From Paracoccaceae bacterium (GTDB taxonomy: Bacteria > Pseudomonadota > Alphaproteobacteria > Rhodobacterales > Rhodobacteraceae), in assembly GCA_029243395.1 (NCBI GenBank), contig JAQWSE010000011.1, forward strand, positions 113,906 through 177,905: DNA of 64,000 bases. Reading direction: 5' to 3'. Positions 9,374 to 16,895 of this stretch are shown here, in pieces. Below the pieces are notes generated by a model. That model was not told the DNA's origin. It did not search any database and saw nothing but the letters and a program-made list of their open reading frames with translations. The position numbers were made by a program, and so were the translations under genes. The stretch's first letter is position 1, and the number at the start of each line of letters is the position of its first letter.

Positions 9374-9967
9374 ATGAGGAGAAAGTTAACATTCAGGATA
9401 GGGAAGGAGACCGATAGCACGCATCTAGCTTTAATATTAGATGCTGCTGGCCGTAGGGTACCATCATATCTTTGGGGTAAAGATACAGAACCAGGTCAAT
9501 CTGCCTTCGAATGTGGTAGAGAAAAAATTAGAACTGACATGAGTCTCAGATCGTTTCACAAAAATTGGTGCATTGCAGAAATTCAAAACGATCTTATCGG
9601 TGCCTTTTTTGGTTTCCTCGTAGAAAAACCGTATCCAGAAACTGACTTTACTACCTTGCCAGAATGTTTGCATCCCATAATTGAACTTGAGCAATTGGCT
9701 AGCGGTTATTGGTTGCTACAGGCTTTAGCAATTTTGCCTGAATATCGTGGAAAAGGTTTTGTAAGACAGTTGTTAGACAAAGTAGAGCTTGTTGCAAAAA
9801 AGGCTGGAGCTGACAGAATTGCCTTACAAGTTGCAGAGATTAATCAGGTCGCTGTTAACATTTATCAAATGAATGGGTATTTTGATTTGGCTAGAAGGCC
9901 TTATGGGCCATTTCCTGGTTCAGATGATTTTGGTGACTATATCCTTATGTGTAAGCAATTGATTTGA
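9374..9967 (+). CDS. GNAT-family N-acetyltransferase
   Basis: A 197-residue acetyl-CoA-dependent transferase. The acetyl-CoA loop is in LPEYRGKGFVRQLL near residue 121, followed by the typical AGADRIALQV strand and NQVAVNIYQMNGY helix. An N-terminal part of about 90 residues precedes the conserved core and may define the substrate. It is divergent from the Rieske oxygenase gene with an 81-bp gap, so the two could share a promoter region. The acceptor substrate is unknown. Confidence 0.85.
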   Translation: MRRKLTFRIGKETDSTHLALILDAAGRRVPSYLWGKDTEPGQSAFECGREKIRTDMSLRSFHKNWCIAEIQNDLIGAFFGFLVEKPYPETDFTTLPECLHPIIELEQLASGYWLLQALAILPEYRGKGFVRQLLDKVELVAKKAGADRIALQVAEINQVAVNIYQMNGYFDLARRPYGPFPGSDDFGDYILMCKQLI

Positions 9968-10119
9968 CGAGTTAATTTTTTACCAAGAAGACGTATTTTA
10001 GGCATTAATACAATCAAGTTCTCTAATAAAAAGGAATGAGAAGTTGAAAGAATACTATATGAGTTTATTATATTAGTTAGAATTCTTGCAACAATTTACT
10101 AATCAAAAAGGATAGAGCT

Positions 10120-10446
10120 ATGACACCAAGGCTAATGAGTTACAATCAAATGGATTTCCAATCTAAGTTTCATCTTGAAGCAGAGCTTAATAGGATGGAA
10201 GAACTTGTAAAACAAACTAAGGATAAAGTTAAAAAAGCGGGCCTGTTATCATTTACCGTTACGCAAATTTGGAACAAGCAGGGTAATAATAGATTAGGGA
10301 TCCATTATGCATATAGAGATGAGAAAGCTTTTATAGCTTGTCAAAAAATTTTTAATGGAATGCCAGATGATCAGGATAATCCGTCAATCATAAATGCTGA
10401 TAGGGGAATAGTTGTAATTCATGAAGACATGTCAGGTGAAGATTAA
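10120..10446 (+). CDS. Conserved-looking small protein, function unknown
   Basis: A 108-residue soluble protein with no signal peptide or membrane segment. A helical charged stretch at about residues 14-42 (LEAELNRMEELVKQTKDKVKK) is followed by alternating beta and helix segments (LSFTVTQIWNKQ, GIHYAYRDEKAFIACQKIF). This recalls a small alpha-beta barrel fold, but no family can be named. A usable ribosome-binding site (AAAGGA) lies 8 bases before the ATG. It stands alone between the acetyltransferase and the ABC-F gene. Confidence 0.6.
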   Translation: MTPRLMSYNQMDFQSKFHLEAELNRMEELVKQTKDKVKKAGLLSFTVTQIWNKQGNNRLGIHYAYRDEKAFIACQKIFNGMPDDQDNPSIINADRGIVVIHEDMSGED

Positions 10447-10681
10447 TTCATTCATGCTAAAAACGATTATGATTTGTTGACAGCTATTAGGCTAAAGCAA
10501 AAAAGTTTTGTATAAAAAATAGTTAACAAAAACCTTCAAATAAGCTAGTAGATCAAGGATGAATGCTTTATTCATTGTAACAATCTAGGAAGAATTAAGG
10601 TAGTGAAGAATTAAAATTGACTAACTAACCATATCATACCTAATTTTCTAAATCCCTTATCTTAAAGTATAGTGATAGTAA

Positions 10682-12523
10682 ATGTCTGCGCAGCTAATAT
10701 ATTCCATAAAAAGTGCAACGGTTCGATACAAAGAAACCCCAGTTTTCGAAGGTTTGGATCTCAACATTCATCAAGGCCTCAGGATTGCTCTTATAGGAAA
10801 AAATGGTGCTGGAAAATCAACAATTATGAATATCATCTCTGGAATCAAATCTTTGGATGAAGGTGAAATCTGGGAGGATTCGGGAATTAATATTGGTTAT
10901 CTTGGTCAGGAATTTTCATATAAGAATACGGAAACAGTTTTTGATTTTATATTTAGTAATATTTCCGGTGATGAACGAGATTTGCATCAATACAAGGTAG
11001 ATATTGTAGCTGAAGCTCTAGAGCTAGACATAAAAAAAAATATGGAAACCTTATCAGGAGGGCAGTTAAGAAGGGCAGGTTTGGCACGGGCTTTAGTTGA
11101 AGAACCAGAAATTCTTCTATTGGATGAACCTACAAACCATTTAGATCTCAAAGTTATCAATTGGCTTGAACAGTATCTCAATAATTATAGAGGGTCTTTA
11201 TTATGTATATCCCATGACAAGGCCTTCTTAGAAAATATCACAAACCAGGTTTTTTGGCTTGATAGGGGGAAATTAAAGGTTTGCCCTCGAGGGTTTAAAT
11301 TTTTTGATGAATGGTCTGCAATGCTTTTAGATCAAGAAGCTAGAGAATTAAAACGACGTAAGCAAATTGTGGCACAAGAAGTTGAATGGGCTTCTAGAGG
11401 TGTAAAGGCAAGGGTCAAACGGAATGTAAGGAGGCTTAGCAAAGTTAAAGAAATGCGTGAGCAATTAAAGGTGGATGAATCTTCTTACCGGAGAGCAACA
11501 AAGCAAATAGCCTTTGAACCAATAAAGGATTTGGACAACCAGTCAAAAATTATTGCTGAATTTTATAATGTGCACAAAGCATTCAAAGAAAATAGTAAAG
11601 CAGTTAAAATTTTAAATAGTTTTAATTTAAGAATAAAGCGCGGAGATAGAATTGGAGTAATCGGAGAAAACGGTTCAGGTAAAACAACATTTCTTAGACT
11701 TATTTTAAAAGAAATCAATGCGGATAGAGGAAGTATCAAAGTAAGAAAAAATATAGAGTTTTCGTACTTTGATCAAAATCGAAGTGACTTGAAGCCAAGT
11801 GACAGTTTAAAAGATTTTCTGGCCCCAAGTGGAGGTGACTATATCGAGGTTCGTGGAAAGATGCGGCATATTTATGGTTATTTGAAAGACTTCATGTTTG
11901 ATCCTAGTGTCGCATTAGACAAGATTTCAACTCTTTCGGGGGGACAAAAGAATAGATTAAAGCTATCAAAAATATTAGCAAATCCTAAATCGTGCCTCAT
12001 CCTTGATGAGCCTACTAATGATTTGGATATGGAAACACTTGATATGTTAAAGGAAATTCTTATTGGTTATAAAGGTACATTATTGTTAGTATCTCACGAT
12101 AGAGATTTTCTTGATCAAACAGTTACAAAGATACTATCATTTGAAGGTAATGGAAATATAGTGCAGTGTATTGGCGGGTACTCAGATTATCTATCTCAAA
12201 AAAAATCAATGAAGAAAAATTTAGAGGTTGGGGGCAAGAGTACTGTAGCACCGAATTCAGGATTAGATGGTATAAATTCTGAACTTCAGAAATCGAAGAA
12301 ATTGACATACAAATTAAAATACGAACTTGATAATTTACCCGGAAAAATTCAAAAGACAGAAAAAGATATTGAAACTTTTTCTGCAAGATTGGCAGATCCC
12401 AATTTTTATAATGATGATCCGGAAGGTTTTTTAGTAATCACACAAGAATTGGAGAAGGCCAAGACTAACTTAGAGTATTGTGAAATACGGTGGTTAGAAT
12501 TAGAGGAACTTAGTACATCATGA
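10682..12523 (+). CDS. uup: ABC-F family ATPase, Uup-like
   Basis: A soluble twin-ATPase of 613 residues without membrane domains. ABC1 has Walker A GKNGAGKST near residue 39 and signature LSGGQLRRAGLARAL. ABC2 has GENGSGKTT near 331 and LSGGQKNRLKLSKIL. Between them lies a basic helical linker (RELKRRKQIVAQEVEWASRG). The last 80 residues form a charged coiled coil (LQKSKKLTYKLKYELDNL), which is typical of Uup and binds nucleic acid or ribosomes. ABC-F proteins of this type act on the ribosome or on branched DNA. It is followed 76 bp later by the PhyH gene on the same strand. Confidence 0.9.
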   Translation: MSAQLIYSIKSATVRYKETPVFEGLDLNIHQGLRIALIGKNGAGKSTIMNIISGIKSLDEGEIWEDSGINIGYLGQEFSYKNTETVFDFIFSNISGDERDLHQYKVDIVAEALELDIKKNMETLSGGQLRRAGLARALVEEPEILLLDEPTNHLDLKVINWLEQYLNNYRGSLLCISHDKAFLENITNQVFWLDRGKLKVCPRGFKFFDEWSAMLLDQEARELKRRKQIVAQEVEWASRGVKARVKRNVRRLSKVKEMREQLKVDESSYRRATKQIAFEPIKDLDNQSKIIAEFYNVHKAFKENSKAVKILNSFNLRIKRGDRIGVIGENGSGKTTFLRLILKEINADRGSIKVRKNIEFSYFDQNRSDLKPSDSLKDFLAPSGGDYIEVRGKMRHIYGYLKDFMFDPSVALDKISTLSGGQKNRLKLSKILANPKSCLILDEPTNDLDMETLDMLKEILIGYKGTLLLVSHDRDFLDQTVTKILSFEGNGNIVQCIGGYSDYLSQKKSMKKNLEVGGKSTVAPNSGLDGINSELQKSKKLTYKLKYELDNLPGKIQKTEKDIETFSARLADPNFYNDDPEGFLVITQELEKAKTNLEYCEIRWLELEELSTS

Positions 12524-12599
12524 ACGCAAATGGTAGGAATGATCTGGACTTTTCGGTTTTTGTCACCCAAGTTTCATGTTCAGGGAATGTGGAGTTGAT

Positions 12600-13397
12600 A
12601 TGTCCCCTTTTGTAACAAGTGAAATGGCCAAGGAATATGAACACAAAGGGGTTGTTCTAATCCCGGGTTTGTTTAGCAACCATGTAGAACTACTACGTCG
12701 TGGAGTGGAGCGTAATATGTCCTCCCCTGGCCCTTATGCTGCAGAAAATCTTAAGAAGGGTGAAAAGGGGCGTTTTTTTGATGACTACTGTAATTGGAGC
12801 CGCATCCCTGAATTTAAGGAAGTTGTCCAAGGCACTGAAATATCAGTGGCCGCTGCAGATTTAATGAGTTCAAATTCGGTCCAACTTTTTCATGATCATG
12901 TTTTGGTAAAGGAACCCGGAACCTCAAAAGAAACACCTTGGCATTCAGATGGCCCTTACTATTTTGTAAAAGGCAAACAAACTGTGAGCTTTTGGGTGCC
13001 TCTTGATCCTGTACAGGAGGCATCGCTAAGAATGGTTGCTGGTTCACATAAATGGAATAAACAGGTTTTACCAACTCGATGGCTTTCTGAAGAAAGCTTC
13101 TACCCGAACCCTGAAGATTACATTCCAGTACCGGATCCAGACAATGAGGGAATGGAAGTTCTTGAGTACCGGATGGAACCGGGAGATGCCGTTGCTTTTC
13201 ACTACGAAATTTTACATGGGGCACGCGGAAATACATCAGAGAACAGGCGAAGAGCTTTTTCTCTGAGATTACTGGGCGATGATGCAAGATATGTCGAAAG
13301 ACCTGGACGCACCTCTCCGCCCTTCCCTGACCATGGCATGAACGAAGGAGAAAAGCTTAGATCAGATTGGTTCCCGATACTCTACAGGCGGTCTTAA
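12600..13397 (+). CDS. Phytanoyl-CoA dioxygenase (PhyH)-family Fe(II)/2-oxoglutarate oxygenase
   Basis: A non-heme iron oxygenase of about 265 residues. The iron ligands are the HxD pair in PWHSDGPYYF and a distal His in FHYEILHGARGN. The nearby Arg of ENRRRAFSLR should bind 2-oxoglutarate. An earlier in-frame ATG exists at 12576. The ATG at 12600 is better placed because GGAG (12591-12594) lies five bases before it. Members act on acyl-CoAs, small secondary metabolites or compatible solutes, and the substrate cannot be told here. The following genes are unrelated transporters. Confidence 0.85.
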   Translation: MSPFVTSEMAKEYEHKGVVLIPGLFSNHVELLRRGVERNMSSPGPYAAENLKKGEKGRFFDDYCNWSRIPEFKEVVQGTEISVAAADLMSSNSVQLFHDHVLVKEPGTSKETPWHSDGPYYFVKGKQTVSFWVPLDPVQEASLRMVAGSHKWNKQVLPTRWLSEESFYPNPEDYIPVPDPDNEGMEVLEYRMEPGDAVAFHYEILHGARGNTSENRRRAFSLRLLGDDARYVERPGRTSPPFPDHGMNEGEKLRSDWFPILYRRS

Positions 13398-13476
13398 TGC
13401 TAATAAAAGATTGAATTTTTATAAGGGATAATTATGAGTCATGTTCAAAATTACAACGATTAAGGAAATGTTCTAG

Positions 13477-13920
13477 ATGATTAGTGCTAATATTGATTAT
13501 TTAAATTTCTCTCCTACTAATGCTACTCTTGGTGGGCTGCTTATAGGCATAGCAGTATCATTGTTTTTTTTTACCACGAACAGAAATGCAGGTGTCAGTG
13601 GCATCTTAAGTGATTTAATTCTTAGTAAATCTGCAAGGATTCAAAACTTTCTTTTTATTCTGGGCTTAGTTTTGGCACCCTTGGTTTATACTGCAATAAT
13701 GGCTGACCCTGTGAAGTACGTCATCACGCCTTCCTTTTCCCTAATAGTTTTGGGAGGTTTTTTGGTTGGCTTTGGAACTAAATTAAGTAATGGGTGCACT
13801 AGTGGGCATGGCGTATGCGGAATAAGCCGCTTTTCTATCAGATCTATTTTAGCCACCTGTATCTTTCTGGCTTCTGGCATATTGACGGTTACTTTGATGG
13901 ATTGGTTCGTTGATGCGTAA
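13477..13920 (+). CDS. YeeE/YedE-type sulfur transporter, first half
   Basis: A 147-residue membrane protein with about four helices. It is the N-terminal half of a split YeeE/YedE (DUF395) transporter. The conserved loop GTKLSNGCTSGHGVCGISRFS carries two cysteines. Characterised YeeE/TsuA moves thiosulfate through a cysteine pathway, and split pairs occur beside sulfide or persulfide detoxification genes. The stop overlaps the next gene by 11 bp, so translation is coupled. An AAGGA ribosome-binding site precedes the ATG. No sulfurtransferase or persulfide dioxygenase is adjacent. Confidence 0.88.
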   Translation: MISANIDYLNFSPTNATLGGLLIGIAVSLFFFTTNRNAGVSGILSDLILSKSARIQNFLFILGLVLAPLVYTAIMADPVKYVITPSFSLIVLGGFLVGFGTKLSNGCTSGHGVCGISRFSIRSILATCIFLASGILTVTLMDWFVDA

Positions 13921-14329
13921 TTTGGCTTTAGTTTTCATTTCAGGGTCAATTTTCGGATTGGGTTTAGTAATTTCGGAGATGACTAATCCAGAAAAGGTGA
14001 GATCTTTCTTGAGGGTGTTTGGGAATTGGGATCCATCACTCTTATTTGTGATGTTTTCAGCTATTGTCGTCTCTGCCCCAATGTTTTGGATCTTGGAAAA
14101 GGGAAGACCTAAAAAACAGCTTGGCTTGGCGATTAATTCAAATCAAAAGTTTTTGGATGGTCAACTTATGATGGGTGCCGGGTTGTTTGGTATAGGTTGG
14201 GGTCTAGTGGGTTTTTGTCCGGGCCCTGCCGTATCTTCATTATCTTTTGGGCAGGTAACATCGGTTATCTTTATGGTTGCTATGATAGGTGGATTTACAA
14301 TAAGTGACTATCTAAAATCCTCTAGGTGA
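13910..14329 (+). CDS. YeeE/YedE-type sulfur transporter, second half
   Basis: A 139-residue membrane protein that completes the transporter begun by the preceding gene, which it overlaps by 11 bp. It begins with FISGSIFGLGLVISEMTNPEKV, the usual second-half signature (DUF6691 type). It carries the conserved cysteine in GLVGFCPGPAVSSLSFG. Four helices are visible. Together the two halves would form one transporter for a reduced sulfur compound in the inner membrane. The substrate is inferred from the family. Confidence 0.87.
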   Translation: MMRNLALVFISGSIFGLGLVISEMTNPEKVRSFLRVFGNWDPSLLFVMFSAIVVSAPMFWILEKGRPKKQLGLAINSNQKFLDGQLMMGAGLFGIGWGLVGFCPGPAVSSLSFGQVTSVIFMVAMIGGFTISDYLKSSR

Positions 14330-14347
14330 TATCGCAATAGTTTTTCT

Positions 14348-14689
14348 TTATACTCCATCAGTTCCAAACAGGTTTACGAGTAAAACCCCAGCAATTATTA
14401 GTGCCAAACCAATCATCGTGATCATATTAGGTATTTGATCAAATTTTATTATTCCTACAAAAGAAGTTGCAACAATACAGATCCCTGCAAAAGTAGCATA
14501 TGTTATTCCAACAGGAAGGTATTTCATCGCTTGGGACAACAGGTACATGCACAATATTATTGTTATAGCACTAAAGATTGAAGGAAATAATTTAGTGAAA
14601 CCATTAGCACTATTGGCAAACGAATTAGAGGCGGTCCCAAACACCACGGCTAGCACTAACATTAAATATGGAAAGATATTCTTAAACAA
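14348..14689 (-). CDS. SMR-family membrane protein lacking the conserved membrane glutamate
   Basis: A 113-residue four-helix protein. Its course matches small multidrug resistance transporters: GFTKLFPS after helix 1, YLPVGITYATFAGICIV in helix 3 and GLALIIAGVLLVNL in helix 4. In EmrE the proton and drug site is E14 in AEVIGT. The matching run here is AVVFGT, so the glutamate is replaced by V15, and three extra residues follow before GFT. Without it, classic proton-coupled export should not work. The protein may need a partner subunit, use another mechanism, or be inactive. It converges on the YeeE pair. Confidence 0.78.
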   Translation of the reverse strand: MFKNIFPYLMLVLAVVFGTASNSFANSANGFTKLFPSIFSAITIILCMYLLSQAMKYLPVGITYATFAGICIVATSFVGIIKFDQIPNMITMIGLALIIAGVLLVNLFGTDGV

Positions 14690-14813
14690 CTTAAATAGAG
14701 CCCTTTTAAAGAATGAATATAAGTATCGACTTTCAGCATATTATTACTTGGATTCATAGTAATCAAAAATAGCATTGTCATCAAACAAATCATGTTTTCT
14801 TGATGCCTTTATT

Positions 14814-15199
14814 TTAAGGCATTATGACACCTTTGGTGAGAATTACATTGGCATAAAGTGCACGCTCACTTGTAGCTACAATTGCGAAGGATGAGCGTAC
14901 CCGCGCATAAAAAAGGTTCGGTTCCAGTGGTGTTACTTGTTGACCATATTTTACGCACGTCTCAATGATGTTTTCATGTATGGGGTCTGGTTGGTCTGGG
15001 TTGATTGCATTGACAGCCCTCACTATTGCATCAGATTTTTTGTCAATTGGTAGAATGTCGAGCACAGCATCTAGGACTGGTATGAGATCCAAGCCATCAG
15101 CTCTGATTAACCTTCCAGCGTGAGCCGTAGCGGGATAGTTTCCATCAACAATAGCAAGTTCATCACCGTGCCCCATATGCAAAATCGGATTATGGGCAA
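14814..15199 (-). pseudogene. FucU/RbsD sugar mutarotase remnant, 5' end lost
   Basis: From MGHGDELAIVDGNYPA (about 15176) down to the stop this is a FucU/RbsD-family sugar mutarotase, which interconverts anomers of fucose- or ribose-like sugars. It ends with the family-typical ERALYANVILTKGV. The intact copy at 21679-22128 has about 20 residues ahead of MGHGDD (MLKGINALL and onward). Here those residues are missing, and the frame instead runs antisense into the ABC permease fragment. The first usable ATG in the true gene is within MGHG itself. It is best read as a 5'-truncated gene at a deletion junction between about 15180 and 15205. Confidence 0.72.
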
Positions 15200-15888
15200 A
15201 TGTGGGAATTAGATGCCATTGCGGCTGTAGTGATAGGTGGGACTTCCTTATTTGGGGGGAGAGGGTCACTCTGGGGAACCTTTATGGGAGTACTCCTCCT
15301 TAAACTTATTAATAATGGGTTAACTTTGGCTCAATTAGATACCTTTTGGCAAATGGTGGTGACTGGATTAATCATACTTTTGGCTGTTGGCATCGATCTT
15401 GTTCGGCAATCTAATAATGCACAAAATGTTAGACGCTTATTAGTTGCTACGGGTACCTTCATGGCATTTCTTACGCTCATGACTCCAGCAAATATTTACC
15501 TGAAAGCAAAAATTGCCTTACTTGAACATGATGCTTCAATCGTACTTAAATCTAGCGGGGCAAAGCTTGCCAATGGTCAAACCTCACGATTATTGGGCCC
15601 TGAAGAAATTATCAAATTTCAAGATGCTATTACAACAAATATCACGGTTACTATGCTTTGCCTTGCTCTTTTGATTGTTTCTTTTTTTCCTCTTTTCACA
15701 AAAAATGGATGCCAACAATTGGAACAACTGTATTGTTTTTACTAATGATATTCCCTGTATCTTCTTTGGGTTATGGTGTAACAACACCCTTTCTTGTCTT
15801 TGGTTTCTTAGTTCTTGGAATGAGTCTGTTCGTTGAATCTCTTTTTGAACGGGCCCGGAAACTTGACGGTTCTCAGGCCATAGCCTAG
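15200..15888 (+). pseudogene. ABC sugar transporter permease (RbsC-type) remnant, 5' end lost and frameshifted
   Basis: The frame opens with WELDAIAAVVIGGTSLFGGRG, the conserved internal motif of RbsC/XylH-type permeases, which normally lies about two thirds into the protein. Everything upstream is gone. Helices continue (LWGTFMGVLLLKLINNGL, FWQMVVTGLIILLAVGI) until a run of six A at 15700-15705. There the frame breaks, and the protein continues in another frame as KKWMPTIGTTVLFLL to TAG near 15888. Adding one A restores 230 codons in one frame. The binding-protein and ATPase genes of this transporter are absent. A PfkB kinase gene follows 41 bp later. Confidence 0.78.
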
Positions 15889-15929
15889 AACTAAAATCAC
15901 ATATCTATATTTTATTTGGAGTTTAGTTC

Positions 15930-16895
15930 ATGCTTGTGGTTGGTGGCGAAAATCTTATTGATCTTGTCTCTAAAGGTTCTAAGGTTGATGATTTACCAAC
16001 ATATGTAGCTAACCCAGGTGGATCACCATACAATGTGGCAATAGCAGCTAGCCGTCAAGGTCAAGAGGTCTCCTACTTGACACCTATTTCTGAAGATGCT
16101 CTAGGAGTTCTTCTTGCCAGTAGACTCTTAGAGAGTGGCGTCCACATTGCTGCATCAAGAGTGTCAAACCCAACATCACTCGCAGTTGTTTCGCTAACAG
16201 ATGGAATACCTTCTTACAGTTTTCATAGAAATGATACAGCAGAACGACAGGTGATTTTAAAAGAACTCAAACGCATCCTACCGAAGGCAGCTAGTGTCTT
16301 ACATTTGGGTTCTTTGGGATTAATCGATGGAGATGATGCAGAGACTTGGGAAATATTCTTTAAAACTTGTCATGAACGTGGGTTGCTCACAACCCTCGAC
16401 CCAAACGTGCGACCTGGCTTGATAAAGGATCGGAAGAGTTATGTAGACCGTATTTTTCATATGATGGAGCATACTGATATTTTTAAACTTAGCGATGAAG
16501 ATCTAACTTGGCTTTTTCCAAATAAATCTTTTGAAGGGTCTCTAAAAGATGCACGTTCTCGCTGTAGTGCTGCCTTGTTCATTATAACGATGGGATCTAA
16601 AGGGGCACGGGGTTTTGTTGGAAATATTGAGATTAAATTACCAGCAGTAAATATCCCTCACTTAGTTGATACTGTTGGGGCAGGTGACACTTTTATGGCT
16701 ACTGTGCTTGCATGGATAATTCGAACAGGGAATGCTTCTAGAGAGGCAATTTCTAGGCTTAAGGGGAAAGAGCTTACAGAGGTTATGAAGGTGGCAACGA
16801 TAGCAGCTTCAGTTAATTGTCAACGAGCGGGATGTAATCCTCCATTTCAAAGAGAGCTAGCATTAGAAACTCAAAAAAATAGAAGTGAGATGTAA
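15930..16895 (+). CDS. PfkB-family carbohydrate kinase, fructokinase-like
   Basis: A 321-residue ATP-dependent sugar kinase. The N-terminal substrate motif is GGSPYNVAIAASRQG near residue 30. The ATP-site signature DTVGAGDTFMATVLAW is near residue 250, with the catalytic Asp in GAGD. The N-terminal VVGGENLIDLV start is typical of fructokinases in this family. It lies between a broken ABC sugar permease and the fused E1 gene. Its TAA overlaps the ATG of the E1 gene (TAATG), so the two are translationally coupled. In rhizobia a kinase of this kind accompanies the fructose ABC transporter. The sugar here is not certain. Confidence 0.87.
   Translation: MLVVGGENLIDLVSKGSKVDDLPTYVANPGGSPYNVAIAASRQGQEVSYLTPISEDALGVLLASRLLESGVHIAASRVSNPTSLAVVSLTDGIPSYSFHRNDTAERQVILKELKRILPKAASVLHLGSLGLIDGDDAETWEIFFKTCHERGLLTTLDPNVRPGLIKDRKSYVDRIFHMMEHTDIFKLSDEDLTWLFPNKSFEGSLKDARSRCSAALFIITMGSKGARGFVGNIEIKLPAVNIPHLVDTVGAGDTFMATVLAWIIRTGNASREAISRLKGKELTEVMKVATIAASVNCQRAGCNPPFQRELALETQKNRSEM

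Noticed and set aside
13434..13463. Nine-codon open frame just before the YeeE gene, as a leader peptide
   Set aside because: It has only a weak ribosome-binding site and no run of regulatory codons or attenuator hairpin.
15200..15269. N-terminal extension of the FucU/RbsD remnant on the minus strand
   Set aside because: These codons are antisense to the conserved permease motif and have no likeness to the family; they arise from the deletion junction.
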